Assembly: GCA_023055425.1 (NCBI GenBank)
Contig: JALGPY010000004.1
Span: 114,245,504-114,309,503, forward strand
Direction of reading: 5' to 3'
DNA: 64,000 bases
Origin: Linanthus parryae
Taxonomy: Eukaryota > Streptophyta > Magnoliopsida > Ericales > Polemoniaceae
The notes under the pieces were generated by a model that saw nothing but the letters and a program-made list of their open reading frames with translations, was not told where the DNA came from and made no database searches. This document shows, in pieces, positions 1-12,800 of this stretch (positions are counted from its first letter, which is position 1; every line of letters starts with the position of its first letter). The position numbers and the translations under genes are program-made.

Positions 1-2
1 AA

Positions 3-3000
3 CTTGAAGTTCAACCACATCCCGAACCATATCAGATTGCTTGGTTCAAGAAAGGAGGAGAAGTAAAGGTGAAAGAGCAATGCTGGGTTCCTTTCTCTAT
101 TGGTAAGAACTATAAGGATAAAGTTTTATGTGATGTCGTAGACATGGAAGCTTGTCATTTGCTGCTGGGTCGTCCTTGGCAATTTGATAGGAAGACGGTT
201 CATCTCGGCGAGAAGAATCTCTACATATTCCGTCACCAAGGTAACAAAGTTATACTTGCTCCAATAAAAGATGAAGATTTTCTTAAATCCAAGGAGGAGA
301 AGGCTGTTTATTTGTCATTTCAGGAATTCCAGCGGGAACTTGAAGACAATCAAGTCTCCTATGCTCTTGTATTGAAGGATTCTGGAGTTGAGCATCAACT
401 TAATTCAGATGAAGTAAAGCTCTTGTTAGAGGAATTCAAGGGTGTGATTCCCGATGAATTGCCTAGTGGGCTGCCACCAAAAAGGAGTATTCAACATCAT
501 ATTGATTTGATACCGGGAGCTAGTCTTCCAAGCTTACCTCATTATCGGATGAATCCAAGGGAGCATGACGAATTACAGAGGCAAGTTGAGGAGTTACTGA
601 AAAAGGGGTTCATTAGAGAATCAATGAGTCCTTGTGCTGTGCCTGCACTCTTAACCCCAAAGAAAGATGGTACGTGGAGGATGTGCGTTGATAGTAGAGC
701 TATTAACAAGATTACAGTGAAGTATCGGTTTCCCATACCTCGCTTGGATGACATGCTAGATATGCTACATGGGGCAAAGGTCTTTTCCAAAATTGATCTC
801 AGAAGTGGCTACCATCAAATCAGAATTCGAGAAGGTGATGAATGGAAGACGGCGTTCAAAACTAAGGAAGGGTTGTATGAATGGATGGTAATGCCCTTTG
901 GTTTGTCAAATGCACCAAGTACTTTTATGCGTTTGATGAATCAAGTTCTGAAGCAATTTGTTGGGAAGTTCGTCGTGGTCTACTTCGACGATATCCTAAT
1001 ATACAGCCCATCCAAAGAGGCACATTTACAGCACATTCGAGAAGTGTTGGAAGTCTTGCATAAGGAGAAGTTATTCGTTAACTTGAAGAAATGTCACTTC
1101 CTAACCGATTCTTTGTTGTTTCTGGGTTTTGTTATTAGTGCAGAAGGAATAAAGGTGGACGAGAGCAAAGTTGAAGCGATAAGAAGCTGGCCGACACCAA
1201 AGACTATTGGGGAGGTACGCAGTTTTCATGGTCTGGCCACATTTTATAGGCGTTTTATAAAGAATTTCAGTGCGATTATGGCTCCGGTGACTGATTGCAT
1301 GAAGAAGGGCAAATTTGAGTGGACTAAAAATGCGGCAGAGAGTATGGAACAAATCAAGAAGAGATTATCTTCAGCTCCTATTTTGGCACTGCCAGACTTC
1401 GATAAAGTATTCGAAGTTGAATGTGATGCTTCGGGAGTTGGAGTTGGGGCTGTTTTGAGTCAAGAAGGAAGACCAGTTTCTTTCTACAGTGAGAAACTCA
1501 ATGATACAATGCAGCGTTACAGCACGTATGACAAGGAGTTTTATGCAATAATCAGGGCGCTTAAGCATTGACAACATTACTTAATTTCCAAGGAGTTTGT
1601 GCTATTTTCAGATCACGAAGCTTTGAAGTACGTGAACAGCCAGACGAAGGTAAATCAAAGGCACGCAAAATGGTTCTCATTTCTCCAATTATTTACCTTT
1701 ACCATAAGGCACAAATCTGGAGTTCAAAACAAAGTCGCTGATGCACTAAGCAGGAAGACATTATTACTTAACACCATGGCTACAACAATTGTTGGCTTTG
1801 ACTCCTTCAAGGATTTGTATCCTACCGACCCATTCTTTGGCTCTATTTTGGCAGAATGTTCTCATGGTTCACAAGGCCCATTCTCAATTCATGAAGGATT
1901 CCTTTTCAAAGGCAACCAATTGTGTGTTCCATATTGTTCTTTGCGACAAAAGATCATTCAAGATATGCATGGTGGGGGGTTAGGAGGACATTTTGGACAA
2001 GACAAAACCTTTGCAATGGTGGAGCATAAGTACTTCTGGCCTAAAATGAGAAGTGATGTGCAAAAGTTCGTGAAAAGATGCCGGATTTGCCAAGAGTCGA
2101 AAGGAAGAGTTCAAAATGCAGGCCTATACACTCCATTACCAGTCCCGGCTGCACCTTGGGAAGACGTGAGCATGGACTTCATTTTGGGGCTGCCGAGAAC
2201 TCAAAGAGGTATGGACTCTATTTTTGTTGTGGTTGACAGATTTTCGAAAATGGCGCATTTTATTTGCTGCAAAAAGACCATGGATGCGTCACATATAGCT
2301 AATCTCTATTTTCGAGAAATTGTGCGCTTACATGGAGTGCCAAAGTCAATCACCTCAGATAGAGATTCGAAATTCTTATCTCACTTTTGGAGGACTTTGT
2401 GGAAAAAGCTTGGCACTAAACTGCAGTATAGCAGCTCATATCATCCACAAAGTGATGGACAAACTGAAGTGGTAAATAGAAGTTTGGGAAATTTGTTACG
2501 TTGTCTAGTTGGAGATAACCCCAAGCAATGGGAAGCGATTGTCGCACAAGCAGAATTTGCGTACAATTACTCCAAAAATCGCACTACTGGAATGAGTCCC
2601 TTTGAAGTTGTTTATGGGAGGCAACCAAATCATTTTCATGATTTGTCGCCAATCCCACATGTTGCCAAGATCAATGCAAGAGGGCAGAGCATGGCTGAGA
2701 AAATGAAAGAGCTACATGATGAAATCAGAAATAAGATTGAAGAGTCAAATGCCAAATATAAAGAATACGGTGATCGGAGAAGAAGAGCTCTTGATTTCAA
2801 AGAAGGAGACATGGTGATGGTTTATTTACGAAAGGAGAGGTATCCTGCTGGAACTTACTCAAAACTGAGCAAAAAGAAGATCGGGCCATTCCGTGTTGTC
2901 AAGAAAATTGGACAGAATGCTTATGAGGTTGATTTGCCATCTCATTTGGGCATTGATTCTACATTCAATGTTGCAGATCTCTATCCGTATTATGCCCCAT

Positions 3001-3038
3001 CTGATTTGGAGGAAGCAGAAGATGAGTCGAAGAAATGA
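3..3038 (+). pseudogene. Ty3/gypsy retrotransposon pol, 5'-truncated by the window, one in-frame stop
   Basis: One reading frame is open from the window edge to 3038 except for a TGA at 1569-1571. Domains in order: the end of the aspartic protease with its linker ([11 protein letters not shown]), reverse transcriptase ([26 protein letters not shown], catalytic YFDDILIYS), RNase H ([16 protein letters not shown], then [14 protein letters not shown] before the stop and FSDHEALKY after it), and integrase with an H-C-C zinc region (CRICQESKG), the core (SMDFILGLPRTQRG, ITSDRDSKF) and SYHPQSDGQTEVVNR. The frame is identical on both sides of the stop, so a single point change in RNase H, where the family usually has tryptophan, is the simplest cause. 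No chromodomain is obvious at the C-terminus. It encodes copy-and-paste transposition functions. It lies in sense orientation in an intron of the downstream aldolase gene. gag, primer-binding site and 5' LTR are outside the window. Confidence 0.95.
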
Positions 3039-3073
3039 ACCTCGAGGACGAGTTCTTTCCAGCGAGGGGAATC

Positions 3074-3445
3074 TGATGCAATTAAGAGATAAAGTCTGGA
3101 AGTTTCTATAGAGTCCAGGAAACCTAAGAGTTTTTGTTGGGATTTAGAAGAGTAAATGAGTTTGACTGTCTAGGAAATTATGAGTTGATTGCCTAGTACA
3201 TGTAGTCAGTAAATGCTATTTTGTACTCCCTATTTATATGGATGTATGAAGAAGTAAGAGGCAGATTATTGGAGAATAAAATTTCAGTTAAGAGTTATAT
3301 ACTCTGGTTTCTTTTTCTACAGGCTTTTTCCTAGTTTTCCCATTAGAAATCTAGGCTCCAACGGTGTTTGGAGTATTATCGCGCTGCTAGTGAATTTTCG
3401 ATTCACATTAGAGGGAGAGTACGGGTTCCTTTTTTCTTTCAACCA
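3074..3445 (+). repeat. Probable 3' LTR of the gypsy element
   Basis: A purine-rich tract (agcgaggggaatc) 35 bases after the pol stop is followed by TGATGCAATT, the usual PPT/LTR junction. The stretch contains a TATA-like tatttatatgg near 3229 and AATAAA-like sequence near 3275, as LTR promoters and polyadenylation regions do. The right end is placed at a CA near 3445 by eye. Without the 5' LTR, neither the end nor the target-site duplication can be confirmed. From here to the next exon at 3834 I see only AT-rich intron. Confidence 0.55.
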
Positions 3446-3833
3446 GATAAATTTTCTGCAAGAGTGTGTTAATGCTCAAATGCTTATTTTTATTCAAAAT
3501 GTGTACAGTTGAACTTCATAGACGATGTTAGGTTGTTATTTTCTTTCAATATGTAGACGTCTTTCCCTTGTTTTAGGAGGATACTATGCTTGTACATTTA
3601 ATTATAAAAACTCTATGAACTGAAATCATGAAGTCAATTTTCATTATTTATTTTCAATGGACGACAGTTTTTTATGAAGCCTCCCTCTCACAGTTCCTTG
3701 TCTGTCCTGAGGGGAGTGTCAAAATGAAACTAAAGTTTCGCCTTCAAAATATTTGTGAACAGTGGAAAGTAATCTGCAAAAGTTTCAAAATTTTGCTTGG
3801 TTAGATTACATCATGTTTTTCTTGTACCTGCAG

Positions 3834-6800
3834 GTTTATGAGACACTAACTGGTGTTAAAGTTGAAGGGATACTTCCCGTAGTGAAAAAAGAATCTGTTC
3901 TCAAATCTCTTCCATCAGAGTGGCCACTGGATCCCACCAACGACATCTGCAGGCTAAACCTGAGTAGTTCAAAAACATTGGTTGTTTTGGATGATGATCC
4001 AACTGGAACTCAGACTGTTCATGATATTGAAGTCTTGACAGAATGGTGAGCACAACCCCTGTCTTGTTTTCTACTCTGTATATCATCCTTCATGAAAACA
4101 TTAATGTGTCTGAGTGGAAGGAAGTCGTGAACCTGTGATTTGGGTTGGTAAACGGTTGTTCAGGCTTGGGTTGTCAATGGTACCTAGGATACTAGAGTTA
4201 AGTTTTCTTCAATGAGTAGCTTTCCATGTATTTCACTTACAGCTCATTATAATTTATTCATGATTTACATATCTGCAATTCCTAATAATTACATATAGGA
4301 AGACATAGCTGAAAAATCTATGTTTATTAGACAAGTGAATGTGCGCATTTACTGAATTTCAACTTATTTTGTTTACGTTTATGTGCTCCAATCAGTGCTT
4401 ATGATTTATTTTCCAAAGTAAGCTGTTTGTGTGTAAAGTATTTTTTCTTGGATCAGTGTCGTGATCTCTTCAGTCAATTAACTCAGTTGCATACATCAGC
4501 CTGATCTTTCATGTAAGTAGTACAAGTTTCTGGTCCTTATATGCTTTTATTTGCAGGAACACCGAGTCACTTGTAGAACAGTTCAGGAAAAAGGCCAAAT
4601 GTTTTTTCATTTTGACCAACTCCCGTGCGCTAACTTCTGATAAGGTAAAAGTCTTCTGAAACACAAAAATATAGTAGTATTTTGGTTTTACAAAGAAGAC
4701 AAATTGTGTTTTCTGAACTGGACTTCGTATTATTGTATATATTTGAGACAAACATTTTGCTTTTTTACAGGCCGCAATACTGATTAAAGAAATCTGCCAA
4801 AATCTATGTATAGCAGCAAAGTCAGTTGAAAATAGCGATTTCAAAATAGTTTTGAGAGGCGATTCGACTCTACGAGGCCACTTTCCAGAGGCAAGAGATT
4901 CAACCTATTTTCATAGCTAAATTTTCTGAGATGTAACATTTTATGAATCACTCAAGTCCTGCTTGATTTAATCTAGGAAGCAGATGCAGCTGTTTCTGTG
5001 CTGGGTGAGATGGATGCATGGATCATTTGTCCTTTTTTCCTTCAAGGGGGCCGATACACCATTGGAGATACTCATTACGTTGCAGATTCTGAGCGGTTTG
5101 TTATATGCCTTCCTGGTGTAGCATAGAAAATCTTTTTACGTTGTGCTGAAAGACATTTTAAATTTTGTTTCTGTGGGTGAAGGCTTATACCTGCAGGGGA
5201 TACAGAGTTCGCCAAGGATGCTTCTTTTGGCTATAGATCTTCAAATCTTCGCGAGGTATAGTCCTTGGGTAAAATGTCAATAAGTCTCCTCAGATTGAGG
5301 TTATCTGTCGTGTTTGTCTTCAACAAGTTGATATGGTCAAATTTGATTCTCCAGTTTTGTTATAACATTTGCAGTTTAGGCCTTCCACGTTCTTCTCTCT
5401 TATGGTTATGCATTGATCACCAAGTTTGACTCTAAGGCGACTGGTCTTGCGGTTTCAGTGTATTTTGTGGGTTGTCTTTCTTCTTGCTTTTTACCAAAAT
5501 CCAAAACTGTAGTCAACCCTTCATAGGTGTAGTAAATAGGCTCTAATCGTCTCTCATTGGTTCAAGACTTCACTTAGGGGCCTATTGGACATTGTTGTTC
5601 CGTGCACCTTGTCAAACTGAACACACTTCAGCTTCTGAATCAGACTGGTTTGTTGTCTTATGGACTTCTCAGTCAACACTCAACATCTAGGGACCTGTAA
5701 TTCATGATCTCTTGACATTATGGGGGGAAGATAAGCCATGTTGAGAAGCCCCACATCCGGAGTTTACCTGTAACTCGTGATCCCTTGCCATTTGGGGGAA
5801 GATAAATTATGTTGAGTTTCCCACATCGGGACTTTACGACGTAGTTCTTTATAGTAAGATCTTGGATTACTGTCCTCATTGCCAATTGGTTTTGAGCTGG
5901 GACCTCATAGATTCTTAAAGGGCATCAAAGCTAGGCTCTTCCTTCACGTGTTTGGTCAAATGACTCATGTTTATTGTACCTCACCATCACCCGAAATCAA
6001 AATCCACGTGTTATGCTTAAATATGTTGCCAAAAGTAAGGGTTGTGTTGAGAAGTCTCACACTGGCAGTTTACATCATAGTTCTTCGATTAATAAGATCA
6101 AGAAGATCCTAGATTGCTCCTCTCATTGCCGATTGGTTTTGAGGTGGAACCCCATGATTCTTACAAGTCATTTGATGCTTTCAACTGGAAGTGTCATTCA
6201 TTACCTATTTCATATGTGCTGGTGACGAATAAGTGTTTTTTGTTTTAACTTTTCTTACTCGCATTTTGATTCCAGTGGGTAGAGGAGAAAACAAAAGGCC
6301 GAATACCAGCCACCAGTGTTTCATCAATCTCCATTGAATTATTGAGAAAGGGTGGACCAGATGCTGTTTGCGAGCATCTTTGCAGTTTGCCAAAGGTAAA
6401 TTTGTTCTCCTTTCATTAAATAATTTTTTTACAACCTGGCCGACGATCGAGGAGCAACTACTTCTATTGTGGGCAATGTTCCAGCTAGTTTTAATTCACT
6501 CTTTAAATTTCCATGCTCGTGCACATTGTTATGTGTGATATCTCTTTGCATGTTTACACTGAATCTGAATTGATTTAGAGCTGATGCTGGAGTAGTTCTC
6601 AATTCCTCCATTGTAATATCATATTTTCCTTGTAGAATAAATAAAAAGCCAAACTGTTCCACCCAGCCTCAAGAATAGAAGCACTATGTTCCTGCCAGTT
6701 TTAATTCACTTTTTAAATGTCAATGCTCGTGCACGTTGTTGTTATGTGTGATATCCCCTTGCATGTTCACATTGAATCTGAGTAGGTTTAGAGCTGATGC

Positions 6801-9800
6801 TAGAGTAGTTCTCTATTCCTCCATTGTAGATCATATTTTCATTGTAGAATAAATAAAAAAGCAGAACTGTTCCACTCCGCCTCAAAAATAAAAACACTAT
6901 TGTCACTGGTTCAATCTTTTTGTTAATTTATTAACAGCTCCAGATCGATAAGTGCATATAAATTGCTCCCTATAACTTGTTTACATGTTACGGCTTTGCA
7001 CAATTTCTGATATTGTATCAATGATGCTATGTTACCGGGAACCCTAGACTGGCCACGTTCATGTTCCTTGTATCTCAGTGACCGGTGATCCTGGTAAATT
7101 AGATTTGAAGTGGCAACTAATATTTCATCTTCGTATTATTGGATTTATTGTCTTGGGAATAGGAATCATGTCCAAAATTTTAGGTTTAAACAACAGAAAT
7201 AAGGAAATGTTATTGTAATACCAGGCCATGTTAGATTGAATTTCTCTTAGATCTGCTGGCATTAGGATAGGGCTGGTTGGTAGAATTCTCTTACAAACTT
7301 ACAGACACAAATAATCATTGTCTCCCTTATTGCTGAGAAGCAGACAAATTTTGCTTTTCAAGAAAGAAGGGAATGATCTGAAGTGGAATTTTCAACAATG
7401 GAAGGAAAGATGTAAAATGGCAGGAGGGAGATTATATGCTGTGATTCTATGTCCTACATTATTGGTTACAAAGCTTGTTGATCTGAGTAGTATATTGATA
7501 TTCTGATTTGATGGTACAATATTTTGTTATATGAATTCAAAGAGAAGTGAGGAAACTTCATATAAAATAAAAAAAGACAAATGATCAAATCAACTATATA
7601 GAAATCACTTTACCAAATAAACTGTGGCAAAAGCAACACAAAAAGAAGGTTCATGACAACGTCCTTGACGTATGCTGAAAAGATAGTTTTTTCTTCTGAA
7701 AAAGAACCTTAAGCACTCCTCAGGAGTCGATCAATTAATTTTCTTTACCTAAAACTAAAAGCCTTTGTATCTTCCCCTCCTTTTCCATTCCCCTCAAATT
7801 ACTCATAGTAGTTAACGTAACTTTTGGATGGAGGAACTCCCCTTAATGTTGTTCCATTGAGTGAGTTAAAAAATACCTGAATGAATTTTCTCCTTCCTAT
7901 GATATAGCAAACCATTGGGTCTATTTTTAACGGTGATATAATGCTTTATCCTCCTTGCTTAGAAAGATTGTTTGTTTATACTTGTTCTTTCTCTATAAAT
8001 TTTACTTGTACGTATTTGATTTTAGTTATTTGGTGTATCAGGGGTCCACTTGTATAGTAAATGCAGCTAGTGACAGAGATATATCTGTATTTGCAGCTGG
8101 AATGATACAGGTAAAGTTCCATGTTTATTAGTAGCATGTTGGAGATTTGGAAGGTCTGTCTGGGATGTGATAACATAACTCGATCCTGACTACAATTTAT
8201 TCGCAGGCAGAACTGAAGGGAAGGCGTTTTTTATGCCGTACTGCTGCCAGTTTTGTTTCTGCTCAAATGGGAATAATTCCAAAAGCCCCAATTTTGCCCA
8301 AGGATCTAGGAATCACGAGTGGTACAAGTGGCGGACTAATAGTTGTGGGTTCATATGTCCCAAAAACAACAAAACAGGTTATTCGGTTTGCCCTTTGCAA
8401 TCTCACTGATAAGTTTTTGGACAAATGACATTAAACCTACCTGCACTATGGAACTTGTAACACTAAACCTCCATCACTATGAATTTAACCTCGAAAGCCC
8501 CTGCATTATATCTATTGAAGACAATTGAACCCAATTATCTAACGCTGTTAAATTTACAGACGGAATTGGAGGTTAAATAGTACTTTGTCTATTGTCTCTC
8601 ACACCCTATCTATTACCTGTTTCCCCCTCTCTCTCCCTCACCCTTCCACCTTGAGAACCACCGCCTCCACTGAAACCGGCAACTTGTCTGGGTATTAGCC
8701 ACCCACTGCTGACAATAACCACCAGAGTCCCCTTCCCCATTCAATACCACCATCTCAGACCTCCAATCTGAAGCTGGAGCACTGCTACTCTTCCACGAAC
8801 AGAGCCCAAACTTCCGCCCATGACCTCTATTCATCCAAGTCGACGAACTCAACCCAAACCATCGCAACACCACAGCCCTACAGCCACCTGAAACCATCGA
8901 CCAAGACTCCCATTCAATCACCCTACACTGGCATCATCTTCACCACAATACCAACACCAGCGCCAACAAGCACACACCCAAGGCCTCAACTCGACCCACT
9001 TCCACTGCTGGACCATTTTCTGATGTGGGTTTTCAACTTGACCTCACAAAACTGGGAACTCACAATGAAGCTCAAGCGAGCAGATTTTCAGGAACTTTAT
9101 TAAAGTTTTAGTATTGAATTGAATATAAGTGAGATGGAGAGAAGAGATGAGAGAGACTGAGATTGAGATTGAGATTGAGAACAGTGAGAAAGAGGATGTG
9201 AGAGAGAATAGGAAAATACTAATTTGCCCCCAGATTCGGTCCAAAAAATTGATAGTGTTAGAGGATTAAGGTTGATTGTCCCTAATCAGTGTAGTGCAGG
9301 GGGTTTTGAAGGTAAATTGATAGTGATGGAGGTTTAGTGTTACAAGTGTCAGAATGCATATAGGTTTAGTGTCATTTGTCCTAAATTTTTCTACGGTTTA
9401 TGGAGAGAGTTTAGTTTATGGCACACAGGTTGAGGAACTCAAATCACAATGCGGACATATTCTAAGAACTATTGAGGTGATTCTCTAGACATTCGTCTTT
9501 CTTTTTTCTCCTATTGCTGGTATTACTTCTATTAATTTAAGGTGTGTGGGATTGGTCTGAATCAGCTAGTTGTTTTATCAGTTTCACATTATATTACCAT
9601 ATAATATATATGTGTCTTCTGTTGATACGAGCAGATCTCTGTTGAGAAACTTGCAATGAAGTCGGTAGAAGAAAGGGAGGACGAAATCAATCAAACAGCT
9701 GAGCTAGCAGATGCTTTCCTCAAAGCCCGCAAAGATACTCTGATAGTGACTAGCCGAAAGCTCATTGTAGGGAAAAGTAAGTCCTGCCACTTATAAGGTG

Positions 9801-12800
9801 TTTTTACTTATTGAGAAAATAAAAAAGATCTAGTTCATGTCGAATACAAAGAGAATTGTCGCTTATGAGATATTTGATTTATAGCCTTATTGTTTCAAAT
9901 GCATAGCTGATAATAATCTGCAATCAAGATGTCTGTTAAATTGAATTGAGAATCAGGTCCAGATATTTCTATTTAGAAATTTATTCACAATGTAAAATAT
10001 CTATGAAAGGCTGAAGACTAGGGATTTTAGTTCCTCAAAATGGTGTTTTATTAGGTATCCGCCTCTCTTTCTCTGCGAAACACTTTGACCCTTAAATCTG
10101 CTGACCCCTCTCCTTCCACATTCCTCACTGCCAGCCCTCCTGCAACCTCAAAGATGCAACCACTCGCACCGCCTTGCAATAAATAAAACCACCTGATATA
10201 GGCCAAAGATCAGTCTCAACTTGCATGCGGGCGTGAATTTCTGCTCACAAACAATCAGATCTTTGTGTTTCCCTCTTGCTTGGTGATCATCTATACCATG
10301 AAATTATCTACTATCACTTTGAACTTTAAAGTGGTTAGTCTTTGTTCATGCACCAGGTAGGTCATACTTTCTGATTGACATCTCATCCAAAATCTTAGTT
10401 AGTGGTCAGAATGGCTCGTGATGCAACCTTGCTAATCTCATATCTCAAACTTGATAGCTACCTTGCTAATCTCCTCTAAAAACGTGGCAATTTCTCGTGA
10501 AGAACATCCAAAGTAGAGTTGTCAACCATTTTCTCTTGTAGCTTGAGCTTCTAGATGAGATAGTCGCTAACTTTCAGCATGTTATCTCAGAACAGATCAA
10601 CAGAATCAATAAGTTATCACTTGCACACTATAATGATGCAAGGGCGGACGTAAGAAGGACCCAAGGTGGGCCTTGTACCACCCTCAAATTTGGTTTCCAA
10701 TTACAAATTTTTAATATTTTTTTCAGTAATTGCAAAAATGACCCCCCTAAGAAATACACAAATGGCCCAATAAATATGAAAATATCTCATGTGTAACCGC
10801 ATGAGAGTAGAAAACTATTTTAAAAAGAGAACAAACACTTTTTGAATTTGCTAAAAGACCACAACTATATAATTCTACTATTTAGAATAAATTATAGTAA
10901 AAACAACTTAATTTTACCAGGATACTTTAAAAATAATAATTATTTTTAAAAAAAGACTAAACACTTTTTGAATTTGCTAAACGGCCACAACTATATAATA
11001 TTTAGGAAATATTATAGTAAAAATAACTTTAATGTTACCAGGTTAATTTAAAACTTAGTAATACTCATTCACTTTTATAGTAAGAAAATTGTGATGGCCT
11101 GTCTGTGTTACTGTGTCCCCCTAACAAAAATTCCTCCGTCCGCTCCTGTAACGATAGATAATTTCCTGTGGTACTCCAAAGCAAAACCTGAAACATTTAC
11201 TATGTATGCATAGGATTAGGCTTCTGATTTGGAAGATGGCGGATATTGAGGTGCATAAAGCTGCAGTGGTAGTTTGGGGTGTTTCGATGGTTGTAAACAT
11301 TGGTATTTTAACTGTGAATGGAAGAGGGAGGTTTGCCACAGTGCTCAGTATTCAGGAATCCAAGGTCCACCCATGCAATTGGATGAACTTAGACAGTTAC
11401 AATTATGATGAATAACTTTTACTTATGTCTTCGCAGTTAATAGTATTGGAGGAACCAAAGTATTATGTACTAGTCTTCTTGGGAACCCTAGCAACACATG
11501 CTTTTTGGTACAGTCGCTTTCTCTTAGTTTCTTACGTTTAGAGTGCTAATTGCGCTTAGGACTTCGGGAAATTTATTTTTATCTTCACCAAACGCTTTAC
11601 TGAACTTATCAAACTTGGGCTGACTACTTGAAATGTTTAGGTTTTGAGTCGAAAAGCCTTCAAAACCAAATTGTCTCAGATGATCCTGTTCGAAGTAGTC
11701 CTGGTCCTGAGTGGTATGAAACTGCTGGCTTTTAGTCATTGGGTTGATCTTATAGATAGTTTAAATCCTTGGTAAAATGCTTTTACTAATGTAACTTGGT
11801 TTATTGTCGAGCTGAAGGATGTATATCTCCCCTTACTTGAAACTCTATTTTAGAGTGAAGGGTTCATTCTGTCCTTTAACTAACATGCAAATGAAATGCA
11901 CTAGCAGATGCAAAACCATTTATCATTTTCGTTTCCAGTTAGGAATCTAGTTTATAAGCCATGTTCAAAAAGTGCTAAAAGAGAAGAAATATGAACCCAG
12001 GAAGAATTGGGGATGGGTGGAGTATGTAGGTGTGTAAGGCCTTTTAGGCGTTGTTTACGGGAGAAGGGTATCTGATACAGTGGGAATTTCCTTTAGCAAG
12101 GTGAGGCTTTTAGGAGGCTGATAGGATGAAAACTTAAGAGATGTGTGGTGGCTAGAGAAGTCTTTGTTATGGTTTTTGTTTGGTGCTTGGGGTTATCTGC
12201 AGTGAGGATGTGTGTCAAGAATATTCTCTGGAAATGGCTTGTGTTATTGCTTCAGGTGGTTGCAATAGGGATGGATCTGTGTGGCAACTTTTTCACTTGA
12301 GGTATGCCTTTGGTTGATTTCTGGCGTCCCATATGCTCGGAAGCTGGGTAAACTTGGCAATTATTATGGAGGGCACTGCAATTTCATTCTTGGGGTTCAA
12401 GTTTCGAAATTTGCTAGTTGTTCGAGTATTACTTCTCCATTTCTTGGATTGAGAGGGACGCTTTTAGTTTTAGGAAGATTCCTTTGTCTTGATTTCGTAT
12501 TTATCAGTGGTGTTTTGAAGGAAGCAAGCTTGCCCATTGGTGCTTTTCTTTTTTATTGCATTTAAATATAGCTACGCCTCACTTGGCTATGTTTTCTCTT
12601 AAACAGATCTTGATTATCATTAACAAATGAAAACAAGAAAAAATAACCAGTCAGGTTATTTTCATGTACCATCACAAGGCAGAGTAATTCTCTTTAAGTT
12701 CTCATATTGAACCAGTTGGGAAGGTGAGTTATGTGTTCATTGGTCACAGATTCATGTACCATTGAAGAATAAATGACTTTGGCATGTAATATAACCAGCC

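Noticed and set aside
11524..11739. 71-codon minus-strand frame rich in Gln, Phe and Asp
   Set aside because: Considered as a gag-like fragment, but there are no neighbouring motifs and no LTR ends. It is inside the aldolase intron.
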